Assembly (NCBI GenBank): GCA_963681505.1
Contig: OY811977.1
Coordinates: forward strand, 1,505,171-1,569,170
Reading direction: 5' to 3'
DNA: 64,000 nt
Origin: Eunapius fragilis
Taxonomy: Eukaryota > Porifera > Demospongiae > Spongillida > Spongillidae
The notes under the pieces were generated by a model, which saw nothing but the letters and a program-made list of their open reading frames with translations, did no database searches and was not told the DNA's origin. Position 1 is the stretch's first letter, and each line of letters begins with the position of its first letter. The position numbers and the translations under genes are program-made. Shown one piece after another: positions 33,709 to 57,700 of the stretch.

Positions 33709-36700
33709 ATTCTATTTTTCTTGTGCAGGGGCAAGGAGTGATGCACCACCACTACTCGATGAACCTATTCCATCATATTACATGACAGTGCTAAAAATCA
33801 TACAATCTATAACTGCGAAATGCAGCAAGCAGAACACCATACCTATCTTCACCAGGAATGAATACCTGTATGTTACGATTGTACTAATGGGAAAAAAGAA
33901 AGTAATGTGTTATTACCATGCCTGGGAGGGGAACTAATGATCAATTTGCACAGTCTCCAATGGATTATAATTGTAGTAATTTATTTCTATGTATGTACAC
34001 AATTTCAACAGGAAGGAAGTGTTCCAACAGGGATATGGTGGTAGTGTTCAGGAGATAGTGGAAGCCAGCAGTTTTTGGCACGACAATGGTGAGATGGAGG
34101 CAACATGTGCAGCTATAGATAACTCTAGCATTCAATGTCCTCCAGGCATCATCCTGCACCACAAGGGGATAATAATGGATGAACTGTATTGTGTGGATCC
34201 CCAATGGCTGTGTGCAGTAATGGCAAATGTGATCACAGTGCAGGAGAAGAATCCATTTCAGAAGAATGGTACACAGGCTGTAATTATTTGGTTTGTGCAG
34301 AATTATATTCTCAATCATCAAAGAGAAATATTTAACTCATACCCAGAGCACATTATGTTCGCTTTTTCAAATATCTAATTCCTTATTTTGCCAACATACT
34401 TATGCTTACCAATTTCATTCTCCAATTGTTTTCCAATCACAACTGTTCCAGGTTTTATGTGTGTTGAAGACTTCTCAAAGCTGTGCAATGGACCCCGTAT
34501 GGAATCTACAGCATCCTTTACCAGTGCAGTCACCAACATCATGCAGAGCTTTGAGGTCATCCTCCTCCTGGACCAACAGTCCATCCTCATCCCCTCACTT
34601 ATGTCACAGCAAAGGGAAAATGCATGTGCAATCATGGAGGACCAGAATGGAAAACTTTCTGTGAGGGGTACCACTAGTCAGCTTGCAGTACCAATAACCA
34701 CTCAGACACAGCACGTCTTGCTGAGGCACTACATCCTTCCATTCATCCCGAATGGGTTCTTCTCTCGCCTGATATCTCGCATCTGCAGTGTTCCGAACAT
34801 TATTGCACACTGCAGAAGTACGTTTGGAGCACCTGATCCTTGGTGGAGCTGCTGGAAGGATGGTGTCTCCCTGAATTGTGAAGGGGCTGAGATCCTCAGG
34901 ATTGTCCCTGTGACCTATCCACTGCCAGGCTCGGAAGCTACATACATTATAACAAGTTCTGGTCATGAAGCAGTTACGATGCCCAGCGGCATTGAAGTGA
35001 GGGCTATTCCATTACTAGCAAGCAGAGGAGGAGATTCAATGCCAGGCTCCACAGGCCACATGCGTGCAGCCACTTGGCTACTTCAGCAGGCTATTGAGTG
35101 CATCGATTCTATTTTTGATGACTGGTACGCAGCGTTTGGCAGACAAAGGGGCTTCAAGCTCTCAACAATACAGCAAGGTGTTCCGTGTCGTATGTGTGAG
35201 ACACAAAGGCTCGCCCTGTCAGCCCCATGTTGTATAGCTGACATTCCTTCCAAGAAAAATGCAGAGGGAAATTTTTACTTGTTTTCATCACCCATTTGTG
35301 CTCATGCTGTTGCAGTGACACAGGTGCTACAGTGTCCCATTCATGGAAGTATTAACGTCAGAGAAATGGCGCCTGATATAGTAGGGATTTTTTTTTACTG
35401 TCATGTATTAAGTTATCTTTCATCTCCTTAATCTAGGTGTTTGGAGATCTCCCTCAGTCGATGATTCATACTGCTGAGAACATAAGGATTGCTTCCGTGA
35501 TAGGAAAAGGTGGATTTGGTGCTGTGTTCTCTGCTAGCATCGGCAGAAATGTAATATACTGTGCTCCTAATTGTTGCACATCAAGCACATTAGCATTCTG
35601 CAGGTGAATGAATCTCAGAGAATTGCTATCAAGCAGTACGTTGTGGTTGATGATCCCTCTGCTGAAGTTGAGTCTTCAGCATGGCAAAAATACCAAGAGG
35701 CCAGCCGTGAAGCACGTGTGATGAGTAGGCTGGTTCATGACAACATCCTTGGTCTGGTGGGCGTTGCCATTGCACCCCTGATGCTCCTGCTGGAGCTGGC
35801 TCCACTAGGTGACCTCAAAGCATGCGTGGAGAGGTTCCAACAGGCAAATGTGAAACTGAATGTTTGGACTCTGAACTCCACATTGATACAGGTGATTTTA
35901 GATGAGGTTATAGGAGAAGTGCTATTTAGCGATGTATTTTAGCAAGGCAAGGCACAAGGGTACAATTACCATTCTGCTTCAGTACACACTTAGATATCTT
36001 ACACTATCGGTTAGCTGTAGCGTAGGTTAATTTGTGTCTCTTCCTCTCAATGATGCATTCTTCAATAGACGTCTTATTTAATATCAATGTGTAAATAAAA
36101 CAATGGTTTCAACATCTGAACGTTTGTGTTTTCCCACATCAACAGTCATTGAAAGCATATGGGCATTGTGAGGCACACTGCATAGAGTAGCCAAAAATCT
36201 AAGCAACATTGAAACTCTTGGTTATACTACTCAACAAATTTCAATAGCTGACCTTTTTGTATAAGTAATTACTTTTTAAATCCAACAGCTAGTTGTGAAT
36301 TGATTTTATAGCAGTAGTTTATGCTCAGTGTTACATAATGTGCATGGAAATATACATTGCGCAGGTTGGAAAGGCTCTGGACTACATCCACTCTAACAAG
36401 TTCATATTTCGGGACCTAAAACCAGGAAACATACTAGTCTGGAAGTTCCCACTTCCTGAAAACCAATGGAATTCAGATTCGGCAGTTTACGTTAAGCTTG
36501 CCGACTATGGGATATGTCAGCAGTACACTCCTCAGGGCGTGAGAGGGATGGAAGGCACGCCTCCATATCTACCACCCGAGGTGCTTCTTCATAGTGGTCA
36601 GCAGAGCCAGAACACAAAGCTAGATGTCTACTCCTTTGGAATGCTCATGTACTATCTGTTCACATTTGAAAATCCTTTCTATGATGAGACCAAGCCAATC

Positions 36701-39700
36701 AGTTCCTTACTTGAAATGGGAAAGCGACCCTCTTTATCATTCAAGGTAAGCTTCTACCTCCAACACTTACATCCAAGTTCATAGTTCATACCACCAGCAG
36801 TACAATATATTTATATATGTCATATATGATTTGTACCACCAGCAATGCCCTCCCTCCCTCTGGCTGTTGGAGCTAATGTGCTGGTGCTGGAGTGAACATC
36901 CCTATCACAGGCCTGACCTTAAAGAGGTGCTGGCAGTGCTCCAGAATGGTGCCACCTCGCAACTGATTTCAGCGTTTCCAATCTCAAACATCAATGCAGT
37001 TATTGTAGCTGCATGTGCCACACTGAAAGATAACCCATCGTTTGTGTCATCTACAGCTGAAGCACAAAGCGCAGCTCCTGCCCCTGGCTACTTGAGTCCC
37101 TTCAGTCAGTTGTACAGTCAGCCTCTGAAATCTCCATCTGTAGATGTCTGGTGTGCTTGCAAAGATGGACTTAAGCGCATTGAATGTCAAGCAGCTAGTC
37201 AGACAATAAGGGTAAGAAGTCTGTATAATATTGTATTGTGCTATAGGAGCCGCTGTTAGCTTTGTGCGATGTCAGACTACACACTTATATTGTAGGATCA
37301 TGGGCGCCTGTGGTGTAGTGATGGAAGGCATTTACCACAAATTGTTTTGTACCTGCAATCGGATCTATAATTATTAGTTATGTATAATCCAATCATTCCT
37401 ATTTCTTATTATAAGAGTTCTTTGGATATTTACCTGGTTTTTATTTTTTTAATTTATTTTTATTCTTGTCATACTGGTAGTAAAAGAAGTAATATGTATA
37501 GTAAGATTTTGTTGACCTATGATGGATTTCAACAATCCCATATAGTTTAATATAGTTCGCATTATTAACTAACAATTATCGAACACATAATGCCAAATTA
37601 CACTATATTGTTGCTAGGAATGTGTCCAATGACTCTCGTCGTTTAGCCTTTTGAGTCACTAGAGCTTGCATGTAAAGACGTGATGGCATTCTAGTGCCCA
37701 TATTGCTCTTTACCTCACAGAATGTCGAACCACTTGAGGGAGAATGTGTCGCTATGACGTCCACCTCACATAGCCTCATTTGGGTTAGCAGAGCCCCCTC
37801 TACCGGACAGCTGAGCATATATGACACCAAAAGTTATCGCAGGATAGCAACGTGGGGCAGTAAATACCCCATCAAGAAGCTCCTTTACAACGCTGCAGAG
37901 GACATTGTTGTTGCAATGACAAAAGGCGATGTGCATGTCTTTTCTGCCCACGACTGTACCTGTACTAAAGGTCTGACGCCCATTCTTTCACACCCTATAC
38001 TTGACAGCTTCACTGAAGTCACTTTAGTTAGGGCAACCAAAAAAGGCAATGAGGTTGACTTATGGTATTCAGTTCAATCAAAGCTGAAAGCCATGAAGAT
38101 CTCCGTTGATGGCACCACCGACATGACATTTCACCAGTATGCTGGAAGCTCAGTAACGTGCATGGCACCAATGAACGAAACAGAAGGCAACGCAGTACAA
38201 GTTGTCATCGTCAGCCATGGATCATGTGTCGAGAGATGGAATGCTGATAACAAGAAATTGTTACAGCTGCTCAACTGTAGTGAGCTGATCTGGGGGAAAT
38301 GTGAGTGTATGCATTGTATCTTCTTAATGCCTACGTTCATGTTGGCCCCACAAATGAAAGCCTCATTCAGTAATTTCTTGCATAAGTTGCATGTTGTTTT
38401 TTTGGAAGGAATTATATGCCCTATAACCTGTACATGTAGTTGAAGAAATAGGGAATCGAATTCTGATATGCATCCCTTCATAGGAACCTTTCATGCAGCC
38501 CACGTGAAGCAACTAGAATAATTTTATTTCATACAGATGAAGCTTTTTAGAATACAATAATTTCTATATGTACATGTACATGTACTTACTAAGATCTTCT
38601 GCTTTAGACACCAGCAGCATGGTGACATCATTATTATGCTATAACAATGTCCTGTACATTGGTACTGAGGGTGGAGTCATGCTAGCTCTGAACCCAGTCG
38701 ACCTGACAGCTCTATGGAGTGTCACGGCTTCAAAGACACCAATCAGGTGTATCACTGGAACCCCACTGGATACCCAAGACCTTAAACGTAGGTCTCACCA
38801 TTCACTGGCCTTCATCGTTATTTGTGATTATATCATTTTCAAATTATCAGAGCACAGGGTAGTAGTTATTCATGCTGATCATTTACCTTTAAATAATGGA
38901 GTGCCCATGGCTTCAAAGGCACCAATCAGGGCCTCTATCATTATGTTCTTATTCCATAATTCCATTAATGCCTACAAAAATCATAATCCTGTTTGAAATT
39001 GAAGAAACAGAAATTAGTCAAATTCTGTAGACAAACATACAATCTCTTTCCGGTGTTTTTTATTTAAATGCTTAAGCACAAGACTGACTGTTTTCATAAT
39101 TCTGAAATAATACTACTGCGTAAAAATCTGATTGTTATATGATACGTGTATACGTCACGTGCTGCTATAATTATAATGTTATACAGTTTTTTTTACACAG
39201 TGACTGATATTGTAAAGTATTATAGGTCTTAAAATATTTTAACAACAGACTTGCCTCGCATAGTATTTGCATTGATAGGTCTAATTATATTATCAAAGTT
39301 CAAATGGCCATTTGCTTGTCTTGGATGTTTCATTTATTCAACACATATTCTTTAACCTATCACTCACCTGAATGTAGGCAAAGTTGCTGGTGCATATATC
39401 AGTGCCACTAAATGATATCTCAAAATGACAAACTAACCATAAAATGTGCTATTTTAATTTTGCTTCAACTTTGTGTTTACCACTTTTAGTGATTTCTTCT
39501 TTGCAGGTCACACAAAACCTGGAATGATTATCTGTTTTAATAAAAGGTACACTGGAGTTTACAGAGGCTCTAAGAATATCCCACCATCTTTGAACCCACC
39601 TGGAGAACCAGAGTCTGGTTATAACTCATCCACAACTCCTCGCATTAAGTTGCTCACCTCCTCGTCAGATGACCCTCACATGTTCATGTGGTCTTCTTAT

Positions 39701-39715
39701 CAGCTGATGAAATAA
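26417..39715 (+). CDS. LRRK-like Roco protein kinase, paralogue A (ANK-LRR-Roc-COR-kinase-propeller)
   Basis: Twenty exons, about 2232 aa: 26417-26453, 26552-26586, 28796-28868, 28942-28980, 29417-29546, 30012-32417, 32469-32703, 33211-33333, 33391-33622, 33729-33867, 34012-34088, 34146-34268, 34452-35380, 35437-35550, 35604-35891, 36365-36745, 36843-37211, 37721-38300, 38608-38787, 39507-39715. Domains: helical N-terminus (aa 1-105); ankyrin-like repeats (about 106-380; GNLPLHIACHNND, TPLDIAIATQQTE); LRRs split by a roughly 100-aa insert (to about 906); Roc (907-1103); COR (1104-1526); kinase (1527 to about 1835); C-terminal beta-propeller/WD40-like region. The family couples a GTPase switch to a Ser/Thr kinase. 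The first two exons are small and rest on phase and on similarity to gene C (MDRSVGEKLVGD versus MEECVGTKQN). The hAT element lies in intron 2. It lies about 0.9 kb downstream of NCAPD3. LRRK1/2-type by architecture; exact orthology not determined. Confidence 0.9.
27144..28059. mobile_element. hAT-type DNA transposon (probably non-autonomous), 916 bp
   Basis: Ends are perfect 15-bp inverted repeats, TAGGGTTTGCATCCG at 27144 and its complement ending at 28059. They are flanked by 8-bp duplications GTGCCTAT at 27136-27143 and 28060-28067. An 8-bp duplication fitting nTnnnnAn with YAGGG ends is diagnostic of the hAT superfamily. Subterminal zones carry many ATCCGG motifs, candidate transposase-binding sites. 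It is inserted in intron 2 of LRRK-like gene A. It is too short for a full transposase; a minus-strand open frame inside is listed separately. Confidence 0.88.
27318..27755 (-). CDS. Uncharacterised 145-codon open frame inside the hAT element
   Basis: Open from ATG at 27755. It includes SRKIQKSLKTGDLMLSKWEE, WLPVRLGKKEDNCSWEV and DGFYASDLVDGEPMAIVI. Composition is protein-like, not repeat-derived. I see no transposase signature (no hAT dimerisation or BED motif). It could be a captured host exon, an element-encoded accessory protein, a transposase relic too decayed to recognise, or chance. A GAAGTGAGT site early in the frame may be a splice donor. Confidence 0.3.
   Translation of the reverse strand: MAMAFTSMTTEVSRKIQKSLKTGDLMLSKWEEEIEGEEAKIQWLPVRLGKKEDNCSWEVIRKDGFYASDLVDGEPMAIVIINIGNKSCLFYIVYNTCKVMPMLHNAGIDIVMSTFNSFSRFNYIDQFILVLIGGACIPLSIWHIN
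28887..28921. repeat. Perfect 16-bp-arm hairpin filling a 73-bp intron of LRRK-like gene A
   Basis: AAAAAAAAACATAACT, then GGG, then AGTTATGTTTTTTTTT. The hairpin occupies the middle of intron 3 (28869-28941) and ends about 20 bases before the acceptor. Confidence 0.75.
29575..29970. repeat. CCCTCCCTC-rich tract forming most of intron 5 of LRRK-like gene A
   Basis: Pure pyrimidine low-complexity DNA between the donor at 29547 and acceptor at 30011. It has no stop codon in several frames, so it merges exons 5 and 6 into one false long frame. The equivalent introns in B and C are also pyrimidine tracts. Confidence 0.92.
32469..33622 (+). other. Roc GTPase domain of LRRK-like gene A
   Basis: Three exons. 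The P-loop GSANAGKT is encoded at 32506-32529, the switch II/G3 motif DFGGQ at 32689-32703 (followed in exon 8 by EEYYATHQCF), and the G4-like THAD at 33427-33438 in place of NKxD, as in LRRK proteins. Length and exon phases match paralogues B and C. All motifs needed for GTP binding look intact. Confidence 0.9.
35437..36745 (+). other. Kinase catalytic core of LRRK-like gene A
   Basis: Glycine loop GKGGFG (exon 35437-35550), ATP-anchoring Lys in IAIKQY (exon 35604-35891), catalytic loop FRDLKPGN at 36407-36430, and metal-binding DYG at 36503-36511. DYG in place of DFG is an LRRK hallmark. The HRD His is Phe here (Tyr in human LRRK1/2). The activation segment ends GTPPYLPPE rather than the usual APE. 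The kinase appears catalytically competent. Confidence 0.88.
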
Positions 39716-40359
39716 TTATTTTAAAAACTTGACACATATTTATTTGCATTCAAAAATGTAATACCATATTGCTAACTTTTACTTCGAGCTTATATATTGC
39801 CAACTCATTCCTTACATCAGTTACATATGTGTATGGGCCCCCTGAGACAGCCGCATTTGCTATTGGGGTGAGATAACGGTGCGGGCCAGTACTAAAGTGG
39901 GGAATCTCAGGCAAGTGATCATCACAGTTAAGTGTATCCGATAATGCAAGTATGCGCGCTTGCATCAAGCCATGGATATTAGTAAGGTAAAGGGATTGGA
40001 AACCAACCCAATCAGCACCAATCAATCCTCTGCCATAACTGTAACCATATAGATAATTATCTATGGTGTCACTACTAGCTGAAGGTCGGTTCCTAGACAT
40101 CAAGGTTTGAAATTTTGACGACAAAGCTTCAGGCCGGTCGGTCCAACAGACAGCTGGGCAGATCATATTCATAGGCGGGGTGCCCAAATCATATTCATAA
40201 ATATCAGATCATTTTCACAATTAAATTTTACCATATATGGCACTCCCCCCCTGTATCCGCCCATTAAAGTATCTTCATTTAGTATAGGGCTATAAAAATG
40301 AAACCTAAGATCTAAAATTCGTGCACTACCTTTTCGTGATCTCAGTTTTCGCACCACGC
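39716..40359. other. Intergenic between LRRK-like genes A and B
   Basis: No AATAAA found. A minus-strand frame open from 40187 to 39750 (145 codons, containing YGYSYGRGLIGADWVGFQSL) is compositionally protein-like but has no recognised family or clear splice partners. Part of 40185-40262 resembles the MITE at 55336-55470. Confidence 0.3.
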
Positions 40360-40394
40360 TTAGTCCGAGCGACGGACCATACTGGTCGGACTAA
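40360..40394. promoter_or_regulatory. 35-bp inverted repeat 14 bp upstream of gene B start codon
   Basis: TTAGTCCGA (40360-40368) and TCGGACTAA (40386-40394) are perfect 9-bp arms. An inner GACCA/TGGTC pair extends the symmetry. It lies in the presumed 5' UTR or core promoter. It may be a dimeric factor site or an RNA hairpin; neither is shown. Confidence 0.4.
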
Positions 40395-40408
40395 ACAGTT
40401 TTGAAATC

Positions 40409-53815
<13,407 letters not shown>

Positions 53816-54768
53816 ACTCTGTACAAAATTGACATGTGCTGTGGCAATGAAAGAATTATTCACGTTTTAGCAATACATTTGGGCGGGAATCATTCGCGCC
53901 CAATTTGGGGTTGTGCTTGGTATCATCTGACCAATAATATCACTTGTCCGCACCGAGATGGGAGATCTTTTGTTAACTTGTATCACTTAATCGAACACTG
54001 GACACGGTGTGCAAATAAAATTATTACTCACTTTCTTCGTTGCTTGGAGGTTTGGCGTTTTTTTAGCGTGTGCAAGTTGCTCGAGGAGGTATAGCTCTAA
54101 ATGGTTAACTTATCTGTTGGTAACTAATCTCGTAACCTTTATAAACCGGAGTATGAAATAATTAACGCATACGGGATTACGGTATGTGATGGCGACGAAT
54201 TGGGCTATTCAACCGTACACCCCTACAGATGACAATAATTGCAAACGTACACCCCGGGACAATATATAAAAGCATCCCTGGACAAGCTTATATTATATCT
54301 CCACCTCCCAGGGACAGACTTGTAAATGCACCCTGGACAAACTTCTGTTTTGTTCCACCCCCCTGGACAAGCTTCTATGTTGTTCCCCTCCCCCCTGGAC
54401 AAGCTTTTATTATGCCCTAACCCTAATCCCTTCCAGAACTCCTGTATCCGCCCCTACTCAGTACTTTGCAGCACCAACCCGTATGATTGGCTCGTGGCGA
54501 CTTTGGTCCTTCAACTTGAAACGCGTGGGCATCATGTTTCATTCGTAGTATAAGTTGTTCCTATGCGTTGGCCACCAGACTCGTTTCTACTATACTGTCT
54601 GTCAAGTTTTTTACACAGCGCTAGTCGGTATATTTATCACAATGATTATTAAGATGATTATATTTATTTCTCCACAAGCTAGTTCGACACAATTCAGAAG
54701 GCGTGGCTCCGACCTGCGTGTCATATACAGAACAAGGCACGCACCGTGTTACTGCAGTCTTTCGAGCG
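53816..54768. other. Intergenic between LRRK-like genes B and C
   Basis: AATAAA at 54014-54019 is a likely poly(A) signal for gene B. About 54245-54415 holds four to five degenerate copies of CCCTGGACAAGCTT-containing units. An open stretch 54680-54799 leads into the first recognised exon of gene C. Confidence 0.45.
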
Positions 54769-57700
54769 ATGGAGGAGTGTGTGGGTACGAAGCAGAACGG
54801 TACGTTTACTGGGACGGTGCTGCAAATCCTGTTGATTGCCAAAGCGTGCATGTGGGCGTTCCTGATTGTTAATTGCTTCTTTTTTTTTTAATGATTTGGT
54901 GACGGCAATTCGTTATGTTCGACTGATATAACTTATGTCAGAAAACTTAAACCTTAATGTAAAAGATGTATGCATGTTCCGCTTTCTTTTAGGAGAGGAA
55001 ACCTCTACGGAAGTCAATGCGAAGGTCAGTCGGAAGGTTTATCACTAACATAAACCCCATTGGTTCCTACAGACACTTCTTTCGACCATCCTATCATCTC
55101 TAGTGGGTCAAACGCTCAATGCAGAAGTATACCCCATAGGTAGGCGCAATTTGAATGTATCAAAGGATCAGTGTAATATATGGTCCCCCCCCCCCGTTCA
55201 AAAAGCACGTGACAACGATGATTTAAAAGCACAACTACAAGCTCGTAAGTTCATGTACATCGCAAATCTATTTTGTACACGCGTAGGCATCTGTCTTATA
55301 GCATAGCTTCAAAATTATTACATCCTTCCATATCAGTAGCGGATCCAGAGGGGGGGGGGCTGAAACAATATTCACAATTAATTTTCACCATATAAGGATT
55401 GTCAGTACCATATATGGTGAAAATGAATTGTGAATATGATTTTAGCCCCCCCTCTGGATCCGATACTGCATGTGTCGTAGAAGAAGCAATAAAGCTGTGT
55501 TATTGTAGCTAGTTTTTCACGTGCGCACATGTGGTGTGCACGTGTTTTTTTTTTTTTAACGTCTTAGTGGCATTCCCAGGTGCTTATCTCATAAGGAAGT
55601 CCTTTTGATTGAAGCTGGCCACCATATTTTTACAACTGCAATGTTTTATTTATTTATTTATTTTAACCCACAGACCTGCACAGAATAGCACAGAAATCTG
55701 AATGCACTTGTGATGAAGTTGAAATGTTTTCCAATGCCCTTCATTACCTCGTCAATCGGTGTGACTATGACTTGCGTGATGCTAGCCCTTCTCTGCTCCT
55801 GAGGTGGGTCTCTTTCCTAAGCCAACTGATTGTGTCATTCTGGTCTTTGATTACATGAGGAAAAATTTATCCCCTCTGTAATGCTCTCCCCCTCCCCCTC
55901 TCTCCTCCTCACCCTCCCCTCCCTTTACCCTTCCTTCCTTCTCTTTCCCTCACCACTCTCCCTTTCCCCTTCCCTTCCTATCTTTCCCCCTCCCAACTCT
56001 ATAGGGCTGCCTATGGCAACAATATGGCTATTGTCCTAAAACTCCTGTTGGATCATGATGCAGCGTATAATGACACAAATCCTGACAATTTGGAAACCAT
56101 TCTCCACATTGCCTGCAGACTAAATTCTCCGCTTCGCTACATCTATGCTCTAATATACCCTAGTCTTCTTAGCACTCCAGACATACAGGGGAATCTCCCA
56201 ATCCACATAGCATGTCAAAAAAATGACATCCGATTTATTTCCTGGCTTTTAAAGTCAGTTCTCTGCAGAAATGGTATCCCTCCAATGACCTATGGGGATG
56301 CAGGAACACTATTTATTGGAGCTAATATTGAATCAGACTACACTCCTCCTTTATCATCTGCCAAGTATAGCAAACTGTCTGCCACAACCACTATGGGGCT
56401 TACTGTGTATCACATTGCGGTATCCAATGGCTACTGTCAGCTGCTCAGTCTGCTGCTTCATGCTCTGGAGCTGATGCACGATGTCATTGAAATGGACATT
56501 GTTGTCACTCCAGACTTTGAAAACAGAAAGACGCCCCTTGACATAGCCATAGCAACCCAACAGACAGAATGTCTGAGGCTTTTGCTGGAGTTCCTCAACA
56601 GGCATGGTATGCTGCAGAAGGTGGTGCAGGACAGAAGGTTCATGGAAAGTGCTGCCATTGTTGGCAATGTCGACATAATGAAGCTGTTAGTGAAGTATGG
56701 CTTTAGCCAGGGTTTGGAGGGAGCCATTGGTAAGGTCCAGGACCAACAGCTGAAGCGTCTTCTCCTGTACTATTACACACAGTTGACAAGTGTTCAGGTG
56801 CTGTATGAGCTGCAGTCAGATTGCAAGGAAATTACAGTGGGGCAGATTAAATGGAATGGTGCTGTCGTTGAGGACTTCAGTATTGCCAGGATTAATGATT
56901 TCTTCAATGCAATGGAGTCCATCTCCCAAGCCATAAGACAAACAGAAGCGAAATCAGAGGGGTTCCCTCGTGATCTTCACACAATTCAGCATCTTGCATC
57001 AGAATGCCTACACTACTTTGAAAATGGTCCTGTCATTGCATTGCAGTTGAACACAAGTCCCCTTATTCCCATTACAGAGATCGACATAACTCACTGCTCT
57101 TTAAAGTCAGTTCCACCTGAACTGTTCCAGCTACCCAAATTGGAATCCTTAAAATTGTTGAACAATTGCATTCAGGAGCTTCCCACATCTGTGCATTCTT
57201 CACAGTGCATTTATTCCTCTCAGTCCTTGAAGCGGCTTGTCCTGGATGGCAACAAGCTGAAGAAGTTACCAGAGGATCTCTTCCTTGGCTTGGTCAACAG
57301 TCTGGAGCACTTAAGTGTGCATAAAAATGAGTTAACAGAGCTTCCACCTGGTCTTTGGATAATGCCTCATCTCAAGGAGCTTAACCTGTCAGAGAACAAA
57401 TTGTCACAGCTGCATTATTTCAGTGACAGAATAATTATTGATGACAAGAGTTTTTCTGAGAGAGTGCTCTCGGCTCTCGATACATGTTCCCATAGATCTC
57501 AATTGAGTCTTTCCGAAACAGTTGCTTTATATCAAGGAGCTGAAAATAATCGTGACATATGGATGTATCTGTATAGGCTCCGTGTCTTCTACGAGATGCT
57601 ACATAAGAGGAGTAGTGCTCAATCAGCTCTAGGAAATTTCGTAGAATGGGTACAACTGTTACACAAACAGCGCCTTTGGCTAAAGATGGCAGAGGAAAGC

